Assembly: GCF_036373705.1 (NCBI RefSeq)
Contig: NC_089851.1
Coordinates: 2,133,001 to 2,197,000, forward strand
From: Amia ocellicauda
Lineage: Eukaryota; Chordata; Actinopteri; Amiiformes; Amiidae
DNA length: 64,000 nt
Direction: 5' to 3'
Shown: in pieces, positions 1-12,700 of the stretch
How the letters are laid out: the number at the start of each line of letters is the position of its first letter
How positions within the stretch are numbered: the first letter of the stretch is position 1
Notes under the pieces: model-generated
Seen by the model: the letters and a program-made list of their open reading frames with translations, nothing else
What the model was told of the DNA's origin: nothing
The model's database searches: none
Position numbers and translations under genes: made by a program

Positions 1-1120
1 ACATCTCGTAGCGTCTCTTGTTTTTCTTTATTTTTTCGATGTGACAACACATTGAACTCTGTCAATCAGAGCGGGTGGGCGGGGCGTAACCGGCCGCTGC
101 TGGACGCGTCCGTCCACTGAGGACACGAGTCTCTATCAGAGGAGTGAGTTTGACTGAGACACAGGAGGACAGCAGACACAGTGTGAAGATCTCATCTCAA
201 GTGCCTGTGCGATCACAGAGACATTACAGTTCATTAGCAGCGTGGAGTGAAATCACGGACAGAGACACTGACTGAGACAGTTAAAATCAGTGCATTAAAC
301 CTGTGATTCACAGACCGGTGCAGCGCTGACCAGTTACAATAAACTGAAGGATAATAATGTATTAATATTGTGTTCAGGCTGTGTGTCAATGTGTGCAGGA
401 CAGTCCAGACACAGTCCGTGTGAAGGAACACGATTCAGTTAACGTGTCCATTTACAAGATAAATTAACGAATACATTAATACAGCAGATCTGGGTTTCCC
501 TCTAAAACATAAGGACTGGTTTAATAAATGCGCCCATAAACGCCATGACGTGCACACTTCAGTTCAATTAAACCGGCTATATTGTATCTGGATGATTAAT
601 CGTGAAACGTGTGTATTTTGTTTCAGCTGTAACTTGCCTGGTTAAGGATCTGATAAGTACATTATAAATAATACGTTTGCAGTTACAAATCTGTAGTAAG
701 AGTAGTAAATTAATTGAGTCGCATTGCGCCATTTAAAATACATGTATAGCAGCACAAATGATGATAATAATACTAAATAGCAAATATGTATTGTTATTGT
801 TGCACATGGAACCGTATTCTCATGTGAACATGCGTGTGTGAATATAATGTTGTCTGTACACGTTTAGCTCTTCCTAACATCTCTAACAGAAACGTGTATT
901 TATTACGCACAGATAATAAAACACAGACAAAGTCCTGTCCTCTCAGGCTGTGTGGCTCTAGTGTCTCTGTCTCTGTTTTAACACGGACACAATCCAGACC
1001 CGCAGTCGCTGCTGCTCATCAGAGACGGATCTCAGCGGCTGCTTTTACAGAAAAGCTCTGGGACTCCGGCGCGACGCGGCGCTTCAGCCAAAGGAACCGA
1101 GGCATTAATGTCCTATCCAG
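1..1120. other. GC-rich flank, no gene recognised; carries one copy of a dispersed direct repeat
   Basis: No coding region is supported here. Positions about 157-903 are repeated in the same orientation at about 33570-34085, with a gap of roughly 225 bp in the second copy. The first 130 bases are GC-rich (GGGCGGGGCG near 74) and could be promoter-proximal. No start codon with a plausible protein follows. Confidence 0.4.
157..903 (+). repeat. Dispersed direct repeat, copy 1
   Basis: The block around 404-500 (CAGTCCAGACACAGTCCGTG and following) and the block 838-903 (ATAATGTTGTCTGTACACG and following) recur almost unchanged at 33600-33720 and 34019-34085. The element is unidentified. It could be a transposon or a segmental copy of a regulatory region. 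Confidence 0.6.
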
Positions 1121-1121
1121 T

Positions 1122-1700
1122 GCTCATAATCATAATCATGTTCATAATCATAATCATCTTCATGTTCATAATCATAATCATCTTCATAATCACGTTCATC
1201 TTCATGTTCATAATCATCTTCATGTTCATAATCATCTTCATAATCACGTTCATCTTCATGTTCATAATCATCTTCATCTTCATATTCATAATCATCTTCA
1301 TAATCACGTTCATCTTCATGTTCATAATCACGTTCATAATCATAATCATCTTCATAATCATAATCATCTTCATGTTCATAATCATAATCATGTTCATAAT
1401 CATAATCATCTTCATAATCACGTTCATCTTCATGTTCATAATCATAATCATCTTCATAATCATAATCATCTTCATGTTCATAATCATAATCATGTTCATA
1501 ATCATAATCATCTTCATAATCACGTTCATCTTCATGTTCATAATCATCTTCATGTTCATAATCATAATCATCTTCATAGTCACGTTCATCTTCATGTTCA
1601 TAATCATCTTCATGTTCATAATCATCTTCATAGTCACGTTCATCTTCATGTTCATAATCACGTTCATAATCATAATCATCTTCATACTCACGTTCATCTT
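1122..1700. repeat. Hexamer-based minisatellite (NNTCAT array)
   Basis: About 580 bases are built only from the hexamers AATCAT, CTTCAT, GTTCAT and AATCAC (rarely ACTCAC or AGTCAC). They form higher-order strings such as CTTCAT-GTTCAT-AATCAT. Because the unit is two codons long and stop-free, three frames stay open (His-rich, Ile/Phe-rich, and Met-rich on the minus strand). These frames are by-products and not genes. Confidence 0.9.
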
Positions 1701-1917
1701 AATTTTGGCACTGATCATCCTCCATACACTCCTCATCGCGCAGCGCAAACGGATGGGATTTAGTTTGGTTTTGTTTTCTTGGACACACCGTCTAAAACCC
1801 GTGTACTGTCAAATATGTTGTCCACTTGCACATATCCAAACTACAATTATAATAATCATAAACATATCATATTACTATTATAATTATTATTAACCCTACT
1901 GTTATAATGATGATGAT

Positions 1918-1921
1918 GGTG

Positions 1922-1978
<57 letters not shown>

Positions 1979-1990
1979 GTAATAATAATA
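1918..1990. repeat. (AAT)n microsatellite
   Basis: Uninterrupted AAT triplets run for about 60 bases, with imperfect ends (GATGATGGTGATAAT on the left, AATAGTAATAATAATA on the right). Confidence 0.95.
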
Positions 1991-2040
1991 CATGTATTTA
2001 ATGTTATTATTCCTTACAATAACGGGGAAGGGATTAAGCA

Positions 2041-2500
2041 TGTTAACGACTAAGTAGGCTATACAGTTATGTCTTAAATAAATATCAGAAAAAACGGAAA
2101 AACGAATTCAAAAAGTATGAAAGTGTTCATTGCACACAGTTAAGGTCGGTCTGTAATCGGATTTTGTTTTAATCACAATGGGAAGGAGCTGCTAACGTCA
2201 CTGTGAAAAACGCGTTATTAATTTCTACTCATTATGATTGAAGAGAAAATAATGCTTAGCTAATCTTTAATTTAATATCAGCCTATTTGCGCTCTGCAAA
2301 GACGTTTTACCAACTTTTGTGTTTGTTATTGTCGCCATATCTTCCTTATTTTATCACTGTGAGATCCAGGAACAGTAAAAACAAAGGCATGGGTTGTGTG
2401 GTTATGATAAAGAGAGATTGTAAGAGATGTATTAACGTATTTATGTCCATTGTCTTTTCTTGAAGGATAATGTCACGTAGAAGATACAACTTTTTTTGGC
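2041..2500. other. AT-rich unique-looking stretch, nothing recognised
   Basis: No open frame, transposon end or RNA gene was seen. It is followed by a run of 13 C at about 2507-2519. Confidence 0.5.
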
Positions 2501-2574
2501 AACAGACCCCCCCCCCCCCTCAGTATTAGGGGACCCCCCTAAACTGTAACCCAAATCGAACACATCAAACCCTA

Positions 2575-3053
2575 CTGGTCTGGACTGGAATGGACTGGGC
2601 TGGACTGGGCTGGGCTGGACTGGGCTGGTCTGGTCTGGACTGGGCTGGACTGGACTGTACTGGGCTGGGCTGGACTGGGCTGGTCTGGTCTGGACTGGGC
2701 TGGACTGGACTGTACTGGGCTGGGCTGGACTGGTCTGGTCTGGACTGGGCTGGGCTGGTCTGGTCTGGACTGGGCTGGGCTGGGCTGGACTGGACTGGAC
2801 TGGGCTGGACTGGACTGGGCTGGGCTGGACTGTACTGGGCTGGGCTGGGCTGGACTGGACTGGACTGGAATGGGCTGGGCTGGAATGGGCTGGGCTGGGC
2901 TGGACTGGACTGGACTGGGCTGGACTGGTCTGGTCTGGTCTGGACTGGGCTGGGCTGGGCTGGACTGGACTGGACTGGGCTGGGCTGGACTGGACTGGGC
3001 TGGGCTGGAATGGGCTGGGCTGGGCTGGACTGGACTGGAATGGGCTGGACTGT
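2575..3053. repeat. Pentamer minisatellite (CTGGR/CTGGT array)
   Basis: About 480 bases consist of CTGGA, CTGGG and CTGGT pentamers with rare TGGAAT variants. The unit has no stop in several frames, which creates long false ORFs on both strands (W/G/L-rich on plus, S/P/Q-rich on minus). Runs such as GGGCTGGGCTGGGCTGG give some G-quadruplex potential. Confidence 0.9.
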
Positions 3054-3661
3054 GGTCCTCCTGCAGAACCTGGTTTGTACAAATCTGTGGCATTTCCGCT
3101 AACCTTGGCGCCTCTGCCCTGTCAGTCTGCTTGAAGCCACAGCTGTCGGGAAGGAGTTTAGAAATTATATTATTATATATTGTCATCGTGTCTGCCGACG
3201 AGCTGCAGTTATTTGAAATGATTACACTGCGCGATGTCTCTATATTCATGATCATGAACAATAATACAAATAAACAAATAACTACATAACACATGACATC
3301 CATAGGGTTCTGCAGGTTTGATCTCAATAATGATAAAACAGCAGCCTGCGGGGGCGAAGGGAGTGTGGGACAAGTGCGTGCTCGGCTGCAGCATACACAT
3401 GCGTGAGTGTCGCAATACTGTAGCTAGTTTATTTATTTTGATCCTTATAAATCTGCAGTAACTCGTATTTTAAGTCACGTTTTCGTTGTAGGACTTACGA
3501 TGACCAGTGTTATAATTAGCATTGATCTCTGGTGTTAGACGCACACCTGCGCAGCCGCGGTGTGTCCCGCTGTGTGCGCGCATTGCGGGAGGAGCCCCGC
3601 ACTAGAGGCGCCGCCGGGTGCGCTGTGCGCGCAGTGCACCGTCAGAGCCCCAGCGGACAGG
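3054..3661 (+). promoter_or_regulatory. Probable promoter/5' UTR region of the modular secreted-protein gene
   Basis: The 600 bases before the signal-peptide start codon have no credible ORF. Composition turns CpG- and GC-rich over about 3538-3720, as expected near a vertebrate transcription start. No clear TATA box was placed, and an upstream non-coding exon cannot be excluded. Confidence 0.35.
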
Positions 3662-3763
3662 ATGCGGGCCGCGCTGCTGCTGAGTGTGCTGGCCGTCGCG
3701 ATGACCCTGGCGGCGGCTGGACTTGTTCAAAACGGAACCAGGAGCAACACCCAGCCAGTGAGG
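3662..3763 (+). CDS. Exon 1: start codon and signal peptide
   Basis: The ATG has A at -3. It opens 34 codons with an Arg, then the hydrophobic stretch AALLLSVLAVAMTLAAAG, a classic signal peptide with a cleavage site likely near AAAG/LVQ. The mature start carries a sequon (NGT). The donor AGG|GTAAAT ends the exon in phase 0. CCA|GTGAGG, two codons earlier, is an alternative donor, also phase 0. Confidence 0.75.
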
Positions 3764-6700
3764 GTAAATAGACCTTATCTGTACCACACACGTGCATGTT
3801 TGTAGTGAGCTTACATTTTGCAGTGTTGGATAATAAAAGCTGCATGATATTAAAAACTAGCACACATACATTAAGGTCAGATTAAAGTACCCATTGTTAA
3901 TGTCATTTTTTCACTAAATTGCTTTACAACACCCTAAAGCAGTGGTTCCCAAACCGGTCCTGGAGCCCCCACTGCCCTGCTGGTTTTTGTTCAAACTGGG
4001 CTCTCAATCGCTCAATTGACCGCTTAATTGATCTAACAGTTCAATTGAAGGTTCAATTAAGTCAATAAGAGTGCAGGGCAAGTGGGGCTCCAGGACTAGT
4101 TTGGGAACCACTGTCCTAAAAGGAGTAAAAAGAGTTTATACTAATTCGTCCCCGTTTTGAAGCAGATGTTGTGTATTAATATCGGGATGGAAATTTTCAA
4201 ATTTAAGTAACTTTACTATCAGTTTGGGACACTACAGGTAAATGGCAACAGCTCAACGTTTCGACACCCTAAGACGCTGATGTGAAAGCAGGCCAGGCAT
4301 CTACCTGCTCCTCATCTCAGGCACTAATAAGTACCTACTCTGGCAGTGAACCGGCCCCAGCCTGCAGGTTGCTTGGCCACAGTGAGAGCAGTAAACACGG
4401 GTTAGAGAAATGACATGGCCCGGGCGAAAATATCCTGTAGAAAATGACAGGACAACACATGACACCCTACTCTTAACGGATTGTGTTGGCGGTTACACAG
4501 ACATCAGTGTGAACTCGCTCGTTTAGTCTGTCACAGTTATTGATGTATTTATTTTCAGAAAACCTGTTGTGAGGACAGCGATCTCCTATTAATGAGTATT
4601 TACTGGGTTTGGACGAATTTCGCCTGAATATCACACGAGATAGAAAAAACTTGTGGTAAGAGCAGTGAAAGTGCCTGAAACAACCTGCTCTCACTGAGTC
4701 AGTGGCGTGTTCATCACCACAGAAGGAAAGCTGTTTTTGGTTTAGATACAGGAGATCCTTTTATTTTTAGACAGAAGTTATAACCATATATAACCATATT
4801 GAATTGGTATCAGTAGTTGGGGTTTCATACCACTTTTTGAAGAAATTGTTACACAGTTACCTCGGTTTTATTTTCTTATTTATTTTGTATGCACTTTATT
4901 GACATTGTTAGGTAACAGTGACTGCTGGTTAAGTGACCTTTTGTGTAACCGCTCATGTTAGCTGGCATTGAGCTGTTGAGTGCCGTTTCCCTGCCTGTCT
5001 GTCCAGGTCCAATGTCTGTGTGTACTCGTCCCGTTGTTCTAATCCGCATCCTTGAATTGCCCAACAACTTGGCACAGTTTGTCTTGTCTTCTTATGTGTT
5101 TGCAGTCAGTGCCCTCAGTGCTTGGCAGCATCATGCGTGTTCATGGTAAAAAAACAACCAAAACAACCCTTTGAATCACAGATCTTTTTATTTTTGTGTT
5201 CTTTATATCAGGGCACATTGTGTGGACACTTTGGAATTGTTTCAATTACAGATAAACCGATGCAATTCAAGGGCACATTTTCAACGGGTGTGTTTTCCAG
5301 CTCAGGCTACTTACACTCAGGAAGAGACTTCAGCCCGTTGCCCACTGGATCCCATACGTTATCTATAGCCCGTCATCCCAAAAGTCACAGGGGGATTTTC
5401 AGAACTTGTGCACCAGAAGGAAATATGCATCTTATTTGCTGAAGATCACTGTCCATGTTTACATCTGAAAGTCTAGCCATAAGAATAGTTTGGGAAAACT
5501 GGCAAACTGGAGGATAAAGCACTGAAGCAAAAATAAAACACTTGTAATATAACAAGAATGATTTCACTGCCCTGAACTGAACATTTAAACACTGTGAAGA
5601 TGCCTCACTTTCGGGCAGCCCTGGTTTGGTGTTTGAAGTCAATGTGATCTTTGTTTGTTCTGATTGTAACCTTGATGTGCCTCAGCTCTGAGTGCAGCAG
5701 TTTGCATTGTCCAAAGAGCACCAGTCTATGTATGTATATATATAATATATATATGCATCTCTGTCTCACATCCATCCATAGATCGATAGAATCTCTCTCG
5801 CTATATACATGTATCTATCCATAGTTCAGTGTGTGTTTAGTTCTGTATAGGTGTGAATATTGGTGCAATGCATTCCAACAGCAAAAGAAAAGGAAGACCA
5901 AAGTTTTCGGCAACTTAAATCCGCTGACGAATGACAGGGGCCTGGCAGGGGACGTGCTGGCTGGGATTGAGCTGCAGAGCCAGGAGCAGGTGGGCAGCGC
6001 ATGTCTTTCTCTCTGAACCACAGTGGCACAAAACCATGATTCTGTCCTTCATGTAGGGTAGGGTTGTGGGAGGGCGGGGTGCATGGACGGACAATCTCCA
6101 GTAGGCACTCCAGAGGCCTGTGGGATATACCCTTATTTTACTACTTCTTACTTCGGCCATGTTGCCAGCGCTGTGGTGATGAAAAACCCTGATACAAGAA
6201 TTCAGTCACTGCTGAAGGTAGTAAGGAATCCAGAGCTCTGATTGGCTGAAAATCGCAGCAACACCTGAAGACATAATTTTACTAATATTGAGGAAACATC
6301 AGGTATATTTGTTTGAATGATTTATTTTGAATTTTACGAATATATTACAAATGTTTTCCTCATTGCTATTGTGTGCCGATTTAAATATATATGTATTTGC
6401 TATTGATGACATTCTTAAGCTTAGGGTTGCGCGGACTGACTTGAACTGTGTCGAGCCAAAACAAGTGAGACAGCACTGTTGTCATTTTGTAATCAAAGTT
6501 ATAATTTTATTTAAAAGCCGTTTTGGACTAGGCCCCGCGGGTATTCAAACCTCAGAGCACTCGTACATCACATGTTATGGGTACCACAGGAAGTGATGCA
6601 GTCAGATCCCTCCCCCAAATTTGCATTCGGACCGCGGTCTCAGAAACCCCTCCCAGTGCCTGTCTGATGCCCACAGCCTCACCAACAGAGCCATACACCC

Positions 6701-9700
6701 GCTACGCCCGCAGACTGGTGCCCCGACACCTGAGGGGGAGTTAATGCTCTACCGAGCTCAGAACGGGATCTCATCGTCGTAAGACTGACACAGTACTCCT
6801 GTATTTTCAGGTGTTGCCCAATGAAGCAGGAGGGACCCTTTGGGAATGTAAATTCAGAGCAAGAAAATCCCTGTCATCATCTTCTCTGTCTTATTAGAGT
6901 CTCAGCGCATCTCCTCTTTGCTTTGGTTTTTCCAGGCTGATCTGCACAGTTCATACGTGTTTGGAGCGACAATTCCATTGGAAGGCGACTCCAGCCAACC
7001 CGAAGAAGTGTGGAAGAGATTCCTGAAATCGAATGCTACTGACCCAGAGGTATACACACACACGGTCATTAGATATAGTGGACAAGAGTTCCAACACCCT
7101 TCACAATAATACAAATACAGAGAATAACAGTAACTGTGGAAATATGAGATAGATTCCCTCAAAGTATTGCGGTATAGATGGAAAGTGAACTGACTGTGTG
7201 GGATCTGCAGTGAATAAGATCTGTGAGGAGACACTGAATTCTGTGATTTTGTTCTGAGTGCTTCTCGTCCGAGTCTCGCCGGCTCTCTTCTCTGTTTTGG
7301 ATCAGAATCGCACCAATCAGTCAGAGCCGTGTTCGAGCAGCGGAGGGAACGGCACCCGGGCCTGTGAACTGCAGAGACTCAATGGAACCGGACTCAATGA
7401 GACGGACCCACAGGTACCGAGACACGCCGACAGGGTGCCAACAATGAAATCAGTCAGATTAAATGTGTATCTCATAGGGTTGTCAGGTTAACCCCAAAAT
7501 GTAATTCAATAATTGAGCCCACAATGTTAAATCAATCAATATTTAGAGTTTTTTGTTTTATCTACAATTATTACCCGATTTCTTAGCAGACACCCTTATC
7601 CAGGGTGACTTACAATTGTTACAACCAGGGGATAAAATTAACTTTTTTGGCCACTAGCCACTGTGTCTGGTAGAAGGAAAAAACTTACCAGCCACTTGGT
7701 ATTTTTACCAGCCAAAGGCAAACATCACCAGAAATGCATGAGGGTGCGTACATGTGTGGTGAACATGTTAAACATGAAATTTCTTCAGGTCATGAATCCA
7801 TCACAATAACAAAAGCTAATTGCACACCTGTATAGACTAGACTGGTGTGTATGAGGGAAAAGGATCTGGATAGAAAAACATGCTCCCAGTTTCTACTTGC
7901 AAGTGTTATAAGGTCTTTGATCAAAACACTGCATTCTGTTGAATTATAACACTTGCTAGTAGAGACAATGTGGGAGCATCGTTTTCAAATTAATCAATCA
8001 CATCTGCAATAACATGGCAGCTAGTGGGGCTCTGTATAAACACACTAAACTAACAGCACTGTTGTGGGTTCTAATCCTGGGTGGGGCAGCGCTGTTGTAC
8101 CCCTGAGCAAGGTACTTCACTTAGATTGCTCCAGTGAAATGCCCAGCTGTATAAATGGGTGCAAATATATGCCCTGGATAAGAGTGTCAGCTAAATGACA
8201 AAAATAATAATAACACATGAGAAGGGGTGTTATATGGTGACACATTGTTGCTCTTCATACTCCTCTTCCTCTTAACTTCTACTCCCTTCTCTGGGATTCT
8301 GTACATCATTAAAAGTCATTACATTTCAAAGTATGTTCTTAAGGCCCTTAAAAGTAATTAAAATGAATGCTGTTGTCATTGTTTATAAGCTACAATATAA
8401 AACTCTGTTTCTCTCTCTCATCTGCACTCTGACCACTGCTCTCACAGCAGAGCATAATTGGACCAACTGAGAGTGCCAGGGCTGAGAGAGGCCCTTTGAG
8501 TTGGGTTAAAAATATAATCTCTAGGGATGATGACAGACAATAACATCCTTTCCATTGGTCAATACCATGCCTATGTTCTGCGTTTGCACAAAAATCAGCA
8601 AAGATGCAATATAAACAAACTGCACGTTTCTCTCCAGCAGAATCTCAGCTACAGCAAAAAATGCATGTCTCTATCGCAAATCGTTTCAACATAAATGAAT
8701 GCTCTGTAATTGATTAATACTTATTTAACACAACAATGTTGTTAAATTAAAATCTATATAAATAATACATGATTAGAAGACGTATGGAAATGGCATATTA
8801 ACAGCAGACCTGTCAACTCTCATGCACCTCGTGTGAGACTCGACATTAGCACAACTTTTTATTGTCACAATTTCAAATTCACTATAAAGGTTGTGACTAT
8901 TTGTTTATTGAATATTTTGCAGTTACGTCTGTAACTGACCGACCAATATGTTTTTCAATTTTTATACATTTTCATTCAATTGCCAGTTTAGTAATGTGAG
9001 CTGTAATGAAAATGCCTTAACATTAGCGTCCTTGTGTTTTCCGATCACAACAGCGAAGTACAAAATGTACACTCACCTAAAGGATTATTAGGAACACCTG
9101 TTCAATTTCACATTAATGCAATTATCTAACCAACCAATCACATGGCAGTTGCTTCAATGCATTTAGGGGTGTGGTCCTGGTCAAGACAATCTCCTGAACT
9201 CCAAACTGAATGTCTGAATGGGAAAGAAAGGTGATTTAAGCAATTTTGAGCGTGGCATGGTTGTTGGTGCCAGACGGGCCGGTCTGAGTATTTCACAATC
9301 TGCTCAGTTACTGGGATTTTCACGCACAACCATTTCTAGGGTTTACAAAGAATGGTGTGAAAAGGGAAAAACATCCAGTATGCGGCAGTCCTGTGGGCGA
9401 AAATGCCTTGTTGATGCTAGAGGTCAGAGGAGAATGGGCCGACTGATTCAAGCTGATAGAAGAGCAACTTTGACTGAAATAACCACTCGTTACAACCGAG
9501 GTATGCAGCAAAGCATTTGTGAAGCCACAACACGTACAACCTTGAGGCGGATGGGCTACAACAGCAGAAGACCCCACCGGGTACCACTCATCTCCACTAC
9601 AAATAGGAAAAAGAGGCTACAATTTGCACAAGCTCACCAAAATTGGACAGTTGAAGACTGGAAAAATGTTGCCTGGTCTGATGAGTCTCGATTTCTGTTG

Positions 9701-12700
9701 AGACATTCAGATGGTAGAGTCAGAATTTGGCGTAAACAGAATGAGAACATGGATCCATCATGCCTTGTTACCACTGTGCAGGCTGGTGGTGGTGGTGTAA
9801 TGGTGTGGGGGATGTTTTCTTGGCACACTTTAGGCCCCTTAGTGCCAATTGGGCATCGTTTAAATGCCACGGCCTACCTGAGCATTGTTTCTGACCATGT
9901 CCATCCCTTTATGACCACCATGTACCCATCCTCTGATGGCTACTTCCAGCAGGATAATGCACCATGTCACAAAGGTCGAATCATTTCAAATTGGTTTCTT
10001 GAACATGACAATGAGTTCACTGTACTAAACTGGCCCCCACAGTCACCAGATCTCAATCCAACAGAGCATCTTTGGGATGTGGTGGAACGGGAGCTTCATA
10101 CCCTGGATGTGCATCCCACAAATCTCCATCAACTGCAAGATGCTATCCTATCAATATGGGCCAACATTTCTAAAGAATGCTTTCAGCACCTTGTTGAATC
10201 AATGCCACGTAGAATTAAGGCAGTTCTGAAGGCGAAAGGGGGTCAAACACAGTATTAGTATGGTGTTCCTAATAATCCTTTAGGTGAGTGTATAAGACCT
10301 GCCTATCTAGCTAATTTATACAATCTACTTCAATAAACAGTTTACTTTTCCACGTTTTCAAACATATGTAGACTGCCGGTCTACGTTCGGAAACACACCA
10401 GCAGGCTGTATATGTAATATTCATGTGTTTGTTGCTCCTCTTTCCTTTTCTGTCATTGCTAGTTTCCCAGAAGGGTGTTTGGCTTTTAGGTGTTTTTTTC
10501 CCACATCCTTAACCTGCAGGAAGCTTGCTTCTGCTTCATTGCTCTCCATGAAATATGTCCTCCTGGACCGAAGGCTGTCCAGATGCCAAATATTTTCAAA
10601 ATACTTGATATTGCGGTTTGCCGAATCAACTAACATACCAACACTGCAACGTCAAATTAATTCGTATTTTGAAAGATATTGTAACGGACCTTTGTTACAG
10701 GGGGCTACAAATTAATGCAATAAGTAGCGTTCTGCTGCCACCACCTTTGTTCACCCGGCGGGTCCAGAATAAATTAATAGTTAAAGGAGAGGAGGGGGAT
10801 TTCACACCACAAAGAACACCAGCAGCATCAAATCGTAGTAAATATTTATTATCTCGAGAAATCTAGTATTAAAATCCAAGCCAAGCATTCAGACCGGTGC
10901 AAAGATCTCAGCTTCAGGAAGGAGCAAACAGAATCACCCAAGTACATTCCCAAACCAATATTAAATCAGATGTCATCCAACAGATGCATAAAATAAATAC
11001 AATAATCACCCATATAAAAAACCAATATGCACACAAACCAAGCAAGATAAATCAAATAAAGCCACAACAAATCAATATAAAAGAAACAAACCCCACAACA
11101 ATCTGGATGTGTCTGCTCCTTCCTGATCGGCGCACAGCTCGACACATGGTCTATAACTCAACGAAGCTTTAAAATAAACAATGCAAAAATAATTAAGAAT
11201 ATAAAATGTTCTAGTTACTCTTCAGTAATTTAAAAGAAAGGGAGACGCTTCCCTAGGGTCTACCCTTTGTCAATGTCTCAAAGTGAGCGCCACGGTCCTC
11301 CCGTCTTCACCGTTGCCCATCATTTTAAAGTGCACATCAGTAATTGTGTCCAGCTGTTTAAATCAAGCACTTAAGGAGTTCAAAGGTCCATTACAATATC
11401 GACCAATATGCTATGAGAATCTAAAACAAGTTGAGTTCCCATACGCTTGTTGGCCACCCGCCAAAGTAAGACTGACAGATGTACCCGCCACTGGCTAAAT
11501 CTACCCGCATTTGGTGGGTGTTAATTTTATTCCCTGGTTACAACATATCACATTATTTTCACATTTGTACCCATTTGTACAGCTGGGCATTTACTGGAGC
11601 AATCTAGGTAAAGTACCTTGCTCAAGGGTACAACAGCAGTGCCCCCCCCCCTACCTGGGCATTGAGCCCACAACCCTCCACTTCAAGGTCCAGAGCAATG
11701 ACCACTACTCCACACTGCCACCCAAATATACACAATACAACCCCTCTGTATTATACTCTGACCATGTGTAGTATCGTAGCATTTCTCTATTCTTAGAAAA
11801 AGTTCAGGAGTTCCCCGCAACAGGTGATACCAGATGACGGTCAAAAATCTAACTAAGCTAACAATTTGTTAGAAAAGAAGTGTGTGTACATGGTTTCCCA
11901 GGTACACAAAAAATAAACGTCAAATAGAAAATATATGTTAATGTACAATAAGTTACCGTGTGTTGTTCTTAGGAAATGTCCAACTAGATGACATTATTGT
12001 AACGGTTCAAAAGGAAACAAAAAACATGGATATCTATTCCAATGTCCATTCAAATGTGCACATTTTAAATGTTGTTTCCAAAATCCAACATGATGCCAGT
12101 ATTTGCTTTCGTACTGGGTGGCTGTGATGTCGTACTATGTAGCGTCAGTAGATGTCACTATGTCTAGATACCAGCAGGAAAAAGGGAAAAAAGTGAGTTC
12201 TATGCAGTACGAAGGAGGAGCAGCAACTGTACATAGTTACTCAATAAACCTTGTTATATACATATGTGTCTTTACTGCCTATGACACAACAGTGGTGTAA
12301 TTGTCCGCTCAAGTATGTCAAACATCTTTCAATTATGAAAATAAACCTGAAGATGATTAATTAACAAATGCCCTGTAAGAGATACTGTAAACTTCAACTA
12401 CAGGAAACTTGATATGTCAAAATGGCATCTTGGTAGTGTCATGTAAATTCAATGACAAAATACAAAGTTTGCTCAACACTTACTTCATAAATTCAAAAAA
12501 ATGTAACTTCACCATTGTCAACTTCCACTTTTATTATCAATCATCAAAATAAGGAGGGAAATCAATTACAGCTTTAATGTGTGCTTTAAAACATTAATAA
12601 GCGATTCCTCAAGTTGTGTCTACAGGTCTCTACGACATTACACTAAGCCCTGCTGTTTACTCCCTGCAGGCTCCACTGCAGAAGGAGGCCGGACACACAG

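Larger units (their letters stand above)
7626..11536. mobile_element. hAT-type element (3.9 kb) with perfect 8-bp target duplication
   Basis: The left end CAGGGGATAAAATTAAC is inverted at the right end (GTTAATTTTATTCCCTG). The terminal region also carries repeated GCCACT/ACCAGCC motifs. The octamer GTTACAAC lies directly outside both ends (7618-7625 and 11537-11544), the hAT hallmark. I see no intact transposase. A short minus-strand frame near 10421-10636 could be a remnant, but I cannot show homology. A SINE and a Tc1-like element are nested inside. Confidence 0.85.
7414..12669. other. Long intron filled by a hAT element, SINE and Tc1-like element
   Basis: About 5.3 kb separates the first glycan exon from the first acidic exon. 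The repeats are listed individually. From 11740 to 12640 only AT-rich sequence without identifiable features remains. Confidence 0.6.

Noticed and set aside
834..1763. 309-codon ORF with alternating His (and overlapping Ile- and Met-rich ORFs)
   Set aside because: Entirely produced by the hexamer minisatellite; no start context, domain or splice support.
2441..3327. Long Ser/Pro/Gln-rich and Trp/Gly-rich ORFs on both strands
   Set aside because: Open frames are a by-product of the CTGGN pentamer array.
5106..5147. AG|...|GT interval as a possible exon
   Set aside because: Length is not a multiple of three, so it would break the phase-0 pattern.
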